Origin: Aldrovandia affinis
Lineage: Eukaryota; Chordata; Actinopteri; Notacanthiformes; Halosauridae
Assembly (NCBI GenBank): GCA_029706075.1
Contig: JAINUG010000136.1
Location: 1,474,001 to 1,538,000, forward strand
Direction: 5' to 3'
Length of the DNA stretch: 64,000 nt
The notes below the pieces were generated by a model. That model had not been told where the DNA came from and ran no database searches. It saw only the letters and a list, made by a program, of their open reading frames with translations. Position numbers and translations under genes: made by a program. Of the stretch, positions 62,301 to 64,000 are shown in pieces (position 1 is the first letter of the stretch; each line of letters opens with the position of its first letter).

Positions 62301-63171
62301 TTTGTCTTTTGTCATGCTGTGAATTGTGGGGTAAGTGTCTCTTAGGCTGTTGCCAACAAAACAGAACTGAACTGACCTTATAGCTCAATTGGCTTTGAGG
62401 AACGCTATCCCATGTAATGGACTATCCTGAATGGTCATTCGCACAGGCCTATGTGGAAACCTGTGCTTACATTGTTCATGGCTGATGATGAGTAGATACT
62501 TCCATGGATGCACCATTCATTCACTGGGAACTATGCATGCACTGATTGCAATAGCCAGCTCTCTCTCTCCCCCCTCCACCTGGGGCGGACAGCCAATCAC
62601 CGCCCCGAACGGGGCTCCTGGCCAGGATCGAACCCCTGCCGCAGTGGGCAACCTGCATTCCGGGCGAATTATTTTACCGTTGCACCACCCGAGGCCCAAT
62701 ATAGCCAGGCCAGTTTAAAACAAGTCTTACTCAAAAAGGGTCCTTACCTTAGTTTCAAAAAAGGACTAACCCAAAGGATTAGGAGAGCTGGAGCACACCA
62801 AGCTTTTTGCACATTTAATAAACAGGACACGACTGGCATTTTAATGTCTATGGTGCCTTCCTTGGAGTTGGAAAAGAAATGTAATGGCTGTTAAGCACCA
62901 GTCTATTCCTCTTTACAATAGCTGGGCTGAGGCGCCTCTGTCCTTCAAAAGTCTTGTTCCGTCAGGGTAATAATGACGTAAGGTGTAAATTCCTATTTAC
63001 CATCCTACCGACCTGCTTGTCGGTCTGTCTTTCCAGGAATCCCCATGGAAGAAGAGGAGGAGGAGCAGGACACCTCCCTGAGAGGCCGCCTGATGTCCCT
63101 GGTATACAAGGTCAAAGGTCGCCCACAAAAAACAGAGGAGGCGCCAACAGAGGAAAAACAGGCTGCTGCCA
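6661..63171 (+). CDS. ryr3: Ryanodine receptor 3, 5' portion (38 exons, continues beyond window)
   Basis: Ryanodine receptors are homotetrameric Ca2+-release channels of the sarcoplasmic/endoplasmic reticulum. Seen: 38 exons (45,120,105,75,79,113,100,94,75,157,165,122,181,136,96,119,134,242,193,217,105,104,84,160,148,203,175,209,200,52,161,166,87,227,805,201,103,135 nt) join in one frame for 1964 codons plus one base. The order is domains A (1-205), B (to ~390) and C (to ~530), SPRY1 (~640-830), RyR repeats 1-2 (~850-1055), SPRY2, SPRY3, junctional solenoid. Known family features favour RYR3: start [37 protein letters not shown], and a divergent region 2 of only about 44 residues where RYR1 has well over 100. 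The start codon has G at -3 and +4. About 60% of the protein, including the pore, lies downstream. Single-copy status and expression in fish muscle are inferred from the family. Confidence 0.97.
8815..8970. repeat. 24-bp tandem repeat, about 6 copies
   Basis: Units of the form ggctctgtaaaattgtccct plus ggaa. Because 24 is a multiple of 3, open frames run through the array; these are not taken as genes. Confidence 0.85.
9376..9522 (-). mobile_element. tRNA-derived SINE, - orientation
   Basis: Tail atttagcagacgctttta at the left end, B box complement gattgaaccc and A box complement ctaccaactgagccaca at the right. Same family as at 759. Confidence 0.85.
10100..10605 (+). pseudogene. 3' end of a non-LTR retrotransposon (LINE)
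   Basis: Codons 10107-10409 end with [35 protein letters not shown] and RKVKQLLKD, the C-terminal signature shared by many vertebrate LINE ORF2 proteins. It is followed by a 3'UTR and an ataaataaatt end. The 5' part is missing. Confidence 0.7.
11055..11500. repeat. GA-rich low-complexity tract
   Basis: Purine-rich on the + strand, with gagagagg and ggcagtgtggga repeated irregularly, plus a roughly 130-base partial duplication containing agagccgcattgctggatgt (near 11325 and 11460). Confidence 0.9.
11872..11945 (-). mobile_element. LINE 3' tail fragment
   Basis: (aat)n, then aactttatttgtatagcacc and aaagtgctttac. This is a widespread 3' end of fish non-LTR elements, here reversed. The family assignment is uncertain. 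Confidence 0.5.
12590..12960 (+). mobile_element. Second tRNA-derived SINE family (about 370 bp)
   Basis: The head has ggtctagtggttacagcgtt and B box ggttcgattcc. The body has ggcgattggctgtctgcccc, and the tail gggagaaaatgggataaaat. The same body and tail recur at 59545-59885, supporting a family. Confidence 0.75.
14738..15428. mobile_element. Tc1-like element, internally deleted (about 690 bp)
   Basis: The left end cag|gtaactgccaaaataaag next to TA, and the right end ttcattttggctgttatttg, form an imperfect terminal inverted repeat. The inside resembles the 3' part of a Tc1-type transposase gene read on the - strand (for example ccataagtgttcaactgggt). Most of the transposase is missing, so this is a non-autonomous copy. 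Confidence 0.7.
17204..17354 (+). mobile_element. tRNA-derived SINE, + orientation
   Basis: Near-complete copy of the family at 759: tggctcagtgggtagagca, gggttcaatcc, then gtcgctttggataaaagcg and taaatggcgtat. Confidence 0.9.
17680..18150. other. GC-rich island inside intron 1
   Basis: A stretch with several CpGs, a gcatgcgcat motif resembling an NRF1 site (17690-17700) and long GC-rich open frames on both strands that match nothing I know. It could be an internal promoter or an unrecognised repeat. Confidence 0.35.
18781..20037. mobile_element. Tc1-like DNA transposon (about 1.26 kb)
   Basis: The left end cactatatggccaaaagtca and the right end tgacttttggccatatat form terminal inverted repeats beside TA-rich targets. 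It carries a - strand transposase pseudogene and is almost full length. Confidence 0.9.
18864..19901 (-). pseudogene. Tc1-type transposase with three in-frame TGA stops
   Basis: Reading 1038 bases on the - strand gives about 345 codons, the usual size for Tc1 transposases. It starts [15 protein letters not shown], has the HTH region [20 protein letters not shown] and DDE blocks [25 protein letters not shown] and [15 protein letters not shown]. The frame is interrupted by TGA after GMGFHG (CGA expected), after WQSDG (TGG expected) and after ALLAE (TGG expected). A 22-bp direct duplication near 19745-19790 disturbs the linker. Not functional. Confidence 0.88.
20390..20575 (+). mobile_element. 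LINE 3' end ending in (gattt)n
   Basis: Contains ggagttttgccttgccactg, gggttctaggtctggg and gtgaaaagcgctatacaaat before tttgatttgatttgatt, a 3' end common in fish Rex1/CR1-like retroelements (family recall, not checked). Confidence 0.6.
21890..22052 (-). mobile_element. Diverged V-type SINE
   Basis: ttgtacagctggatactgaa, agctattcaacttaagtgcc and gacctgcaacctgagttacc align in order with the reversed V-SINE copy at 44698-44904, with many differences. Confidence 0.55.
22311..22905. mobile_element. Possible non-autonomous DNA transposon
   Basis: Starts gggccctattttcgtgccgg and has many gcgctaagcg / cgctggcg words at both ends, a style typical of fish Harbinger-like MITEs. Terminal repeats are too weak to define. 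Confidence 0.3.
23230..23790. repeat. About 50-bp tandem repeat split by a SINE-like insert
   Basis: Units with agtgtaaagccagactgtta and gagtggtagagagagtggtt occur at 23230-23300 and again at 23605-23785, about 16 bases before exon 2. Between them lies a SINE-like segment with the tail gggtataattggcaaccaaa. Confidence 0.75.
23807..23926 (+). CDS. ryr3: ryr3 exon 2
   Basis: Encodes residues 16-55, starting DDEVVLQC and including [16 protein letters not shown] of beta-trefoil domain A. The acceptor is taacag, the donor gtaagc, phase 0 to 0. It lies 17.1 kb from exon 1. Confidence 0.97.
23927..26138 (+). other. ryr3 intron 2 (2.2 kb)
   Basis: Holds a G-rich ggtgattgggggt repeat tract (24095-24215) and a short tandem repeat with actcaccctgacccactcat (25978-26065) close to the acceptor. 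Otherwise nothing recognisable. Confidence 0.8.
26139..26243 (+). CDS. ryr3: ryr3 exon 3 (105 nt)
   Basis: Encodes residues 56-90, [20 protein letters not shown] onward. At 105 nt (35 codons) it equals the conserved exon 3 of other RYR genes; in RYR2, in-frame loss of this exon causes arrhythmia (known). The donor is gtgagt. Confidence 0.97.
27885..28245. repeat. Element dense in GGTAC/GTACC words
   Basis: Short words such as ctgtacct, gtacctttg, aaggtac and tgtacccta recur about every 20-30 bases on both strands. This is typical of a known style of fish MITE with subterminal repeats; boundaries are approximate. Confidence 0.5.
28290..28440 (-). mobile_element. SINE-like body, - orientation
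   Basis: ccctgagcgatgctgtggct and cagccacagcagtcagcac match in order the segment at 41035-41100, showing two copies of one repeat. Confidence 0.5.
30218..30292 (+). CDS. ryr3: ryr3 exon 4 (75 nt)
   Basis: Encodes residues 91-115, with [20 protein letters not shown], the MIR-type motif of domain A. The acceptor is ctccacag, the donor gtgaga, phase 0 to 0. Confidence 0.96.
30293..30698 (+). other. ryr3 intron 4
   Basis: 406 bases, AT-rich after the first 100; no repeat or exon recognised. Confidence 0.8.
30699..30777 (+). CDS. ryr3: ryr3 exon 5 (79 nt)
   Basis: Encodes residues 116-141 plus one base: [20 protein letters not shown] onward. The acceptor is gttgcag, the donor gtaata, and it ends in phase 1. 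Confidence 0.96.
30853..31076 (+). mobile_element. V-domain SINE
   Basis: tRNA-like head (gtggtataatggttaggga; B box ggttcaatccc), then the conserved V domain ccgttgtacccttgagcaag and gtacttaacctgaattgctt, then gtcgctctggataagagcg and a (taatg)n tail. It occupies most of intron 5 and ends 46 bases before exon 6. Confidence 0.9.
31123..31235 (+). CDS. ryr3: ryr3 exon 6 (113 nt)
   Basis: Encodes residues 142-179: [20 protein letters not shown] and [15 protein letters not shown]. The acceptor is cacacag and the donor gtgagt. It lies just 46 bases after a V-type SINE in intron 5. Confidence 0.96.
31236..32410 (+). other. ryr3 intron 6
   Basis: 1175 bases, AT-rich. No repeat family or coding exon recognised, apart from a short local duplication catttgggatttaacatttg near 31755. 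Confidence 0.8.
32411..32510 (+). CDS. ryr3: ryr3 exon 7 (GC donor)
   Basis: Encodes residues 180-212 plus one base: [20 protein letters not shown]. Only the GC donor tgg|gcaagt at 32511 gives both the right phase (1) and a protein match across the junction ([14 protein letters not shown]). The nearby GT dinucleotides at 32501 and 32507 would shift the frame into exon 8. Confidence 0.9.
32511..32901 (+). other. ryr3 intron 7, GC-AG type
   Basis: Begins gcaagt and ends ccaatag. The donor otherwise matches the consensus well (tgg|gcaagt), as is usual for GC-AG introns. No other feature seen in its 391 bases. Confidence 0.88.
32902..32995 (+). CDS. ryr3: ryr3 exon 8
   Basis: Encodes residues 213-243 plus two bases: [20 protein letters not shown], the start of domain B. 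The acceptor is ccaatag, the donor gtgagc, phase 1 to 2. Confidence 0.95.
33131..33388 (+). repeat. 32-bp tandem repeat, 8 copies
   Basis: Units run cacattcctgataacatcct then atctcttacagt. Two units have a 2-base change in the ctctctta part. Each unit except the fifth ends in a pyrimidine-AG resembling a 3' splice site. Confidence 0.92.
33587..33723 (-). mobile_element. tRNA-derived SINE, - orientation
   Basis: Tail tagcagacgcttttattcaa at the left, tgaatgcatacgtttttcag inside, and the A box complement gatctactgagccacacaga at the right. Same family as 759 but more diverged. Confidence 0.8.
34014..35433. mobile_element. Tc1-like transposon with long terminal inverted repeats (1420 bp)
   Basis: Ends cagtggggaaaatagg and tattttccccactg lie between TA dinucleotides (34012-34013, 35434-35435). 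The inverted repeats are about 190-210 bp and carry a second inner copy of the aagtatttcacccc motif, the IR/DR layout of many fish and frog Tc1 elements. Confidence 0.92.
34220..35056 (-). pseudogene. Broken Tc1-type transposase
   Basis: On the - strand it starts [20 protein letters not shown] with HTH parts ([20 protein letters not shown]). After a frameshift near 34720-34750 it continues [20 protein letters not shown] and [12 protein letters not shown]. Near 34350 the sequence jumps to the C-terminal end ([13 protein letters not shown]), so the second D and the final E of the DDE triad are deleted. Not functional. Confidence 0.85.
36628..36702 (+). CDS. ryr3: ryr3 exon 9
   Basis: Encodes residues 244-268 plus two bases: [20 protein letters not shown] and PLRI. 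Phase 1-remainder to 2 across the junction creates a Cys (tg|c) before WSG, where related receptors have Ser or Ala. The donor is gtgagc. Confidence 0.94.
36752..37555. repeat. 33-bp minisatellite, about 24 copies
   Basis: Units read ggatatctggagtgggtgtg then atactgcatgtta. It fills about 87% of intron 9. Variants (attactacatg, atacgacatg, ttacgatagctgg) mark higher-order duplications. The 33-base period lacks stops in several frames, giving long artificial open frames on both strands. Confidence 0.97.
37626..37782 (+). CDS. ryr3: ryr3 exon 10
   Basis: Encodes residues 269-321: [27 protein letters not shown]-type MIR motif and [12 protein letters not shown]. The acceptor is ccgtggcag, only about 70 bases after the intron 9 minisatellite; the donor is gtcaga. 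Confidence 0.95.
37783..38165 (+). other. ryr3 intron 10
   Basis: 383 bases; starts with a short direct repeat (aggtcag...) just after the donor. No element recognised. Confidence 0.8.
38166..38330 (+). CDS. ryr3: ryr3 exon 11
   Basis: Encodes residues 322-376 of domain [26 protein letters not shown] and RLGPLKRR. The acceptor is cccgcag, the donor gtgagg, phase 0 to 0. Confidence 0.96.
38451..38632. repeat. About 52-bp tandem repeat, 3-4 copies (intron 11)
   Basis: Units contain gtgaggtgattggacagaga and ggattagagtgataat. The rest of intron 11 (38331-38881) shows nothing else. Confidence 0.85.
38882..39003 (+). CDS. ryr3: ryr3 exon 12
   Basis: Encodes residues 377-416 plus two bases: [20 protein letters not shown] and [16 protein letters not shown]. 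The acceptor is ttgcacag, the donor gtagga, ending in phase 2. This is the domain B to C junction. The Gln usually before EGHMDD is Leu here. Confidence 0.94.
39028..39215. repeat. About 60-bp tandem repeat, 3 copies
   Basis: Units contain aatcacacaacagcacagac and cacattcaccacttaaacaa; it starts 25 bases after exon 12. Confidence 0.88.
40960..41185 (-). mobile_element. tRNA-derived SINE, - orientation (third type)
   Basis: Read on the - strand: gctgggtggctcatcctgtt (A-box-like) and ctggtgtcaaatccaga (B-box-like), then a body shared with the copy near 28290-28440. Confidence 0.6.
41843..42023 (+). CDS. ryr3: ryr3 exon 13
   Basis: Encodes residues 417-477 of the RIH domain [20 protein letters not shown] and [10 protein letters not shown]. 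The acceptor follows a 28-nt (tc)n tract; the donor is gtgagt. Confidence 0.95.
42404..42539 (+). CDS. ryr3: ryr3 exon 14
   Basis: Encodes residues 478-522 plus one base: [20 protein letters not shown] and [12 protein letters not shown] of the RIH domain. The acceptor is tgtttcag, the donor gtaaga. Confidence 0.96.
42540..43941 (+). other. ryr3 intron 14 (1.4 kb)
   Basis: Two tandem repeats: about 54-bp units (42555-42740; ctgctataagagttgcaggt) directly after exon 14 and the 42-bp array near its end. The middle is unremarkable. Confidence 0.85.
43462..43878. repeat. 42-bp tandem repeat, about 9 copies
   Basis: Units contain gtaatgggaacaagcagaaa and cagcactgctgcagttacc, with some shortened units. 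It ends about 60 bases before exon 15. Confidence 0.92.
43942..44037 (+). CDS. ryr3: ryr3 exon 15
   Basis: Encodes residues 523-554 plus one base: [20 protein letters not shown] and ERLESSS. The acceptor is cttccag, the donor gtaaca, phase 1 to 1. Confidence 0.96.
44225..44400 (+). mobile_element. SINE tail copy (intron 15)
   Basis: gagggtataattggctacca then aattgggagaaaagcgggaa matches the 3' part of the family at 12590 and 59545. The tRNA-like head is rearranged or missing. Confidence 0.55.
44492..44610 (+). CDS. ryr3: ryr3 exon 16
   Basis: Encodes residues 555-594: [20 protein letters not shown] and [15 protein letters not shown] (N-solenoid start). The acceptor is tctgcag, the donor gtgagc. 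Confidence 0.96.
44698..44904 (-). mobile_element. V-domain SINE, - orientation (intron 16)
   Basis: Reverse complement order: atttagcagacgctcttatc, then ggttaagtaccttgctcaag and ggtacaacggcag (V domain), then ggatcgaaccagcaacct and accattatactacactgccg (tRNA-like head). Confidence 0.9.
44905..45602 (+). other. Rest of ryr3 intron 16
   Basis: About 700 bases with no recognised element apart from a t-run at 45423-45436. Open frames here have no family match. Confidence 0.75.
45603..45736 (+). CDS. ryr3: ryr3 exon 17
   Basis: Encodes residues 595-638 plus two bases: [20 protein letters not shown]. Arg611 matches the RYR1 Arg614 position altered in malignant hyperthermia (family knowledge) and is intact. 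The acceptor is gctgcag, the donor gtaatg. Confidence 0.96.
45868..45922 (-). mobile_element. SINE head fragment (intron 17)
   Basis: tactctaaccattatactac followed by gctgccaccc is the reversed V-SINE tRNA-like head; it lies 33 bases before exon 18. Confidence 0.6.
45956..46197 (+). CDS. ryr3: ryr3 exon 18 (SPRY1 start)
   Basis: Encodes residues 639-719 plus one base: [44 protein letters not shown] and [12 protein letters not shown]. This is the first half of SPRY1. The acceptor is aatgcag, the donor gtgagc. Confidence 0.97.
46580..46910. repeat. About 31-bp minisatellite interrupted by a SINE (intron 18)
   Basis: Units with gttagtgagcagtgtgtgtt and ggggtgtaggt occur on both sides of the SINE at 46658-46820. 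The last unit (aatgagcagtgtgtgtcctgcag) provides the exon 19 acceptor. Confidence 0.88.
46658..46820 (+). mobile_element. tRNA-derived SINE inserted in the intron 18 minisatellite
   Basis: ggttctctgtggctcagttg, gggttcaatcc, gtcgctttggatgaaagtg and a (atatt)n tail, followed by aggtgttagtgag, which resumes the interrupted repeat. Confidence 0.92.
46913..47105 (+). CDS. ryr3: ryr3 exon 19 (SPRY1)
   Basis: Encodes residues 720-783 plus two bases: [40 protein letters not shown] and VVSFSAGIK. The [14 protein letters not shown] stretch resembles RYR3 more than RYR1. The acceptor cctgcag directly ends a minisatellite; the donor is gtatgt. Confidence 0.96.
47108..47365. repeat. (CA)n microsatellite region (intron 19)
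   Basis: Imperfect acac/acat repeats begin two bases after the exon 19 donor and end in a pure ca run of about 50 bases (47311-47361). Confidence 0.97.
47667..47883 (+). CDS. ryr3: ryr3 exon 20 (SPRY1 end)
   Basis: Encodes residues 784-856: [40 protein letters not shown] and [13 protein letters not shown]. It closes SPRY1 and leads into the first RyR repeat. The acceptor is cttccag, the donor gtatgc. Confidence 0.97.
47915..48040. repeat. About 27-bp degenerate tandem repeat (intron 20)
   Basis: cacccacttcctgatctcat occurs about five times with changes, filling most of intron 20 just before exon 21. Confidence 0.8.
48047..48151 (+). CDS. ryr3: ryr3 exon 21 (RyR repeat 1)
   Basis: Encodes residues 857-891: [20 protein letters not shown] and IELGWTYGK, the core of the first RyR repeat. 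The acceptor is tctcag, the donor gtgggt. Confidence 0.97.
48152..48601 (+). other. ryr3 intron 21
   Basis: 450 bases, AT-rich; nothing recognised. Confidence 0.8.
48602..48705 (+). CDS. ryr3: ryr3 exon 22 (RyR repeat 1)
   Basis: Encodes residues 892-925 plus two bases: [20 protein letters not shown] and [12 protein letters not shown]. The acceptor is tttcttag, the donor gtaagt. Confidence 0.97.
48706..49327 (+). other. ryr3 intron 22
   Basis: 622 bases; nothing recognised. The open frame running into exon 23 has no family match upstream of the acceptor. Confidence 0.8.
49328..49411 (+). CDS. ryr3: ryr3 exon 23
   Basis: Encodes residues 926-953 plus two bases: [20 protein letters not shown] and KKSKLSK, the link between the two RyR repeats. 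The acceptor is cctccag, the donor gtaagt. Confidence 0.96.
49552..49711 (+). CDS. ryr3: ryr3 exon 24 (RyR repeat 2)
   Basis: Encodes residues 954-1007: [20 protein letters not shown] and [20 protein letters not shown]. The acceptor acctgaag is weak (A at -3, interrupted pyrimidine tract), but phase and protein fit require it. The donor is gtaaac. Confidence 0.93.
49999..50146 (+). CDS. ryr3: ryr3 exon 25
   Basis: Encodes residues 1008-1056 plus one base: [20 protein letters not shown] and [15 protein letters not shown], the end of the first RyR repeat pair. The acceptor is tctgcag, the donor gtgagt. Confidence 0.97.
50176..50381. mobile_element. MITE with imperfect inverted ends (intron 25)
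   Basis: The left end ggctcccccagccctggtcc and the right end ggaccagggctggggagccc are inverted repeats of roughly 30 bp, separated by about 140 AT-rich bases. It makes up most of the 332-base intron 25. Confidence 0.8.
50479..50681 (+). CDS. ryr3: ryr3 exon 26 (SPRY2)
   Basis: Encodes residues 1057-1124: [35 protein letters not shown] and QAYVFDGFR. First half of SPRY2. The acceptor is gctgcag, the donor gtgagc. Confidence 0.97.
50795..50969 (+). CDS. ryr3: ryr3 exon 27 (SPRY2)
   Basis: Encodes residues 1125-1182 plus one base: [39 protein letters not shown] and [14 protein letters not shown]. The Trp usual in the GQRWH motif of RYR1-3 is Leu (ttg) here. The acceptor is cctcag, the donor gtgagc. 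Confidence 0.96.
51185..51393 (+). CDS. ryr3: ryr3 exon 28 (SPRY2 end)
   Basis: Encodes residues 1183-1252: [40 protein letters not shown] and [20 protein letters not shown]. The acceptor is tgtgcag, the donor gtaatg. Confidence 0.97.
51394..52686 (+). other. ryr3 intron 28 (1.3 kb)
   Basis: Holds a tRNA-derived SINE near its start and a SINE tail scrap (ctctggataagagcgtccgc, 51751). The rest is AT-rich and unremarkable. Confidence 0.8.
51458..51700 (+). mobile_element. tRNA-derived SINE (intron 28)
   Basis: Head with gagtggctcaaccggtaaag (A box) and gggtttgagcc (B box), body with gtggtgattgactgtccacc and tail ataattggccaccaaattgc, related to the family at 12590. Confidence 0.7.
52687..52886 (+). 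CDS. ryr3: ryr3 exon 29 (into divergent region 2)
   Basis: Encodes residues 1253-1318 plus two bases: [32 protein letters not shown], then weakly conserved residues. The end at gg|gtctga is chosen because it restores phase with exon 30; the frame otherwise stops at the TGA at 52901. An earlier donor (gtgaac near 52840) paired with the acceptor after 53303 would also keep frame. Confidence 0.85.
52965..53127 (+). mobile_element. tRNA-derived SINE, + orientation (intron 29)
   Basis: tgtggctcagttggtagagc, tggggccacatatactgaaa, gtcgctttggataaaagcg and a (att)n tail. It starts about 80 bases after exon 29, following a (ca)n run at 52901-52925. Confidence 0.9.
53300..53351 (+). CDS. ryr3: ryr3 exon 30 (52 nt, divergent region 2)
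   Basis: Encodes residues 1319-1336: [17 protein letters not shown]. It is the smallest internal exon here and poorly conserved, as expected for divergent region 2, which is short in RYR3 compared with RYR1. The acceptor is cttgtag, the donor gtatgt. A second AG four bases on (53303) is a possible alternative start. Confidence 0.8.
53453..53613 (+). CDS. ryr3: ryr3 exon 31 (SPRY3)
   Basis: Encodes residues 1337-1389 plus two bases: [28 protein letters not shown] and [13 protein letters not shown]. The acceptor is tttgcag, the donor gtttgt. Confidence 0.96.
54253..54712. repeat. 46-bp minisatellite, about 10 copies (intron 31)
   Basis: Units read gatgtcactgcagtgtactc then ctgattataaccagcgctct and gataat. 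It ends about 50 bases before exon 32. The first part of the intron (53614-54230) is AT-rich unique DNA. Confidence 0.95.
54766..54931 (+). CDS. ryr3: ryr3 exon 32 (SPRY3)
   Basis: Encodes residues 1390-1445: [35 protein letters not shown] and GKELETSFQ. The WGGD motif of other RYRs reads CGGD here. The acceptor is cctcag, about 50 bases after the intron 31 minisatellite. Confidence 0.95.
54932..56727 (+). other. ryr3 intron 32 (1.8 kb)
   Basis: A repeat scrap with gcctagatgggttgattggc and ttgttcttatgttctt (55288-55340) resembles a LINE/SINE 3' end. Otherwise nothing recognised. Confidence 0.75.
56728..56814 (+). CDS. ryr3: ryr3 exon 33
   Basis: Encodes residues 1446-1474: [20 protein letters not shown] and FQFEFTKIK. 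The acceptor is tttccag, the donor gtttgt, phase 0 to 0. Confidence 0.96.
56868..56945 (-). mobile_element. LINE 3' tail fragment (intron 33)
   Basis: (aat)n then aactttatttgtatggcacc, the same reversed tail as at 11872. Confidence 0.5.
56992..57138 (-). mobile_element. tRNA-derived SINE, - orientation (intron 33)
   Basis: atgccatttagcagacgctt, tgaatgcatacatttttcag, gggaatcaaac and ctactgagccacacagaacc. Same family as 759, moderately diverged. Confidence 0.87.
57331..57557 (+). CDS. ryr3: ryr3 exon 34
   Basis: Encodes residues 1475-1549 plus two bases: [44 protein letters not shown] and [17 protein letters not shown]. The acceptor is atcacag, the donor gtctgt. Confidence 0.97.
57575..57895. 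repeat. CT-rich low-complexity tract (intron 34)
   Basis: About 320 bases almost only of tctctctgtctc-type pyrimidine repeats, followed by (caaatt)n and a reversed LINE tail at 57896-57960. A second short ct run lies just before the exon 35 acceptor. Confidence 0.95.
58076..58880 (+). CDS. ryr3: ryr3 exon 35 (805 nt, divergent region 3)
   Basis: Encodes residues 1550-1818, by far the largest exon, as is usual for this exon in RYR genes. It contains [80 protein letters not shown] and a Glu-rich tract (~1770-1805) matching divergent region 3. It belongs to the junctional solenoid. Third codon positions are very GC-rich, which opens a 347-codon antisense frame that I treat as a shadow. The acceptor is cttccag, the donor gtgagt. 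Confidence 0.97.
59137..59337 (+). CDS. ryr3: ryr3 exon 36
   Basis: Encodes residues 1819-1885: [40 protein letters not shown] and [12 protein letters not shown]. The acceptor is ctcgcag, the donor gtacag. Confidence 0.97.
59345..59490. repeat. 26-bp tandem repeat, about 5 copies
   Basis: Units read tagacactctacaggtagac plus ctcctt with small changes, starting a few bases after the exon 36 donor. Confidence 0.88.
59545..59885 (+). mobile_element. Second-family tRNA-derived SINE (about 340 bp)
   Basis: B-box-like gggttcaattgcc, body ggcggcgattggctgtccgc and tail aattgggagaaaatgggata, colinear with the copy at 12590-12960. Confidence 0.78.
62013..62115 (+). CDS. ryr3: ryr3 exon 37
   Basis: Encodes residues 1886-1919 plus one base: [20 protein letters not shown] and [14 protein letters not shown]. 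The acceptor is cctgcag, the donor gtatga. Confidence 0.97.
62116..63036 (+). other. ryr3 intron 37
   Basis: 921 bases. A reversed SINE head and body lie at 62570-62700; the remainder is unremarkable. Confidence 0.8.
62570..62700 (-). mobile_element. SINE fragment, - orientation
   Basis: ctggggcggacagccaatca matches the reversed body of the 12590/59545 family; ggatcgaacccctgc and gttgcaccacccgaggccc are the reversed tRNA-like B and A box region. Confidence 0.65.
63037..63171 (+). CDS. ryr3: ryr3 exon 38 (last exon in window)
   Basis: Encodes residues 1920-1964 plus one base: [20 protein letters not shown] and [15 protein letters not shown]. It carries the acidic run seen here in RYR3. The acceptor is tttccag, the donor gtaagt, ending in phase 1; the next exon is not within the remaining 829 bases. 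Confidence 0.95.
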
Positions 63172-64000
63172 GTAAGTTACAGAGCCGCCACGCCCACAAC
63201 ATACGCAGGTCATAATGCTGTGATCGTGTCAGTTATCTTCTGGAACAATTCATTAAATAGATTCAAATTCATATATTCAAACCGGTGACTTTCAGTAGAA
63301 TAACACCCATCATTTCCAATAGAATCAAACCCATGACTTCAAATAGAATCAAATCCATGACTTCCAATATAATCTAAATCATGCCTTCCAATAGAATCTA
63401 ACTCATGCCTTCCAATAGAATCTAACTCATGGCTTCCAGGGGCAGAGTCCGGTACTCTAAAAACAGCACTGCATATTGCCCTTTGTTCTTCCAGACTGAG
63501 CCGTTCTTCTAGCAGTGTATGGGCACCTGCCTGCCTCATTGTGGAGGCCAGAGTTAACGGCAGTGGCTGTAGAGGTGTTATTTACTACTTTTGTGGTGGG
63601 AAGGTGGGATGAGGGGGGGGGGGGGGCATGGTTGTCAATGTGTCCAATTATAAATCCTGATTAGCTGGACACCCAAAGAGCAGTGCACTGTAAGGAGAAG
63701 ACTAAGAGGGAAGCACAGGAGAGACTGCATGTCCCATGATGCATCATGTATCTGTCAGAGTAAATTATTCCTGCCTTCACAAATGATAAATTACCTTGCC
63801 ACATTCTAGCAGTTTTACATGGAGATCCCTGGCAGCCCAATCAGTGTGCAGAAACACCTGTACGTGCAGCATCAGACGATGAGATACACCCGTGAAGTCA
63901 ATATGTGATGAATGAATTTCAAATGAACATATTCTTACTACACATGTGAATATGCAACATACTTTATTCTACATTACATGCATTACATGTATGAAAAGGT
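63172..64000 (+). other. ryr3 intron 38, first 829 bases
   Basis: Begins gtaagt. A 25-bp tandem repeat (about 6 copies of tccaatagaatctaactcat-like units) lies at 63297-63440 and a g-run at 63613-63627. No further exon is visible before the window ends. Confidence 0.8.

Overview
The window looks like ray-finned fish (most likely teleost) nuclear DNA. It carries a large vertebrate gene split into many short exons with GT-AG introns, and the introns are full of fish-type mobile DNA: tRNA-derived SINEs with the 'gtcgctttggataaaagcg' tail, V-domain SINEs and Tc1-like transposons. There is no sign of prokaryotic or viral organisation. The species cannot be named from sequence alone.

One protein-coding gene is supported. 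It is the 5' part (about 40%) of a ryanodine receptor, and its sequence fits RYR3 better than RYR1 or RYR2. The start codon is at 6661. I could place 38 consecutive coding exons on the + strand up to 63171, all with compatible phases. Together they give 5893 coding nt, about 1964 residues. They cover the N-terminal beta-trefoil domains A and B, the RIH domain C, the N-solenoid, SPRY1, the first RyR repeat pair, SPRY2, SPRY3, the short RYR3-type divergent region 2, the junctional solenoid and the acidic divergent region 3. The central and C-terminal parts (second RyR repeats, EF hands, pore) must lie downstream of 64000.

Layout: 1-5100 is non-coding upstream DNA with a SINE, a perfect 14-bp inverted repeat and a roughly 36-bp tandem repeat. 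5150-5900 is a dead LINE-1-like reverse transcriptase remnant. 6355-6660 is the probable promoter/5'UTR, with two short upstream ORFs. Intron 1 is about 17 kb and holds a LINE 3' end, several SINEs, two Tc1-like elements (one a deletion derivative, one with a transposase gene broken by three in-frame TGA codons) and a GC-rich island near 17.8-18.1 kb. Introns 2-8 are 0.3-4 kb and include a 1.42-kb Tc1-like element with long terminal inverted repeats in intron 8. From exon 9 on, exons are closer together and many introns contain minisatellites: 33 bp x about 24 in intron 9, 42 bp in intron 14, 46 bp in intron 31, and others.

The product would be a sarcoplasmic/endoplasmic reticulum Ca2+-release channel subunit; this window encodes much of its cytosolic cap. 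I found no second gene and no convincing new biological system. The best leads are a GC-AG intron, a tandem array of 3'-splice-site look-alikes in intron 8, higher-order duplication in the intron 9 minisatellite, and a few lineage-specific substitutions at usually constant receptor positions.
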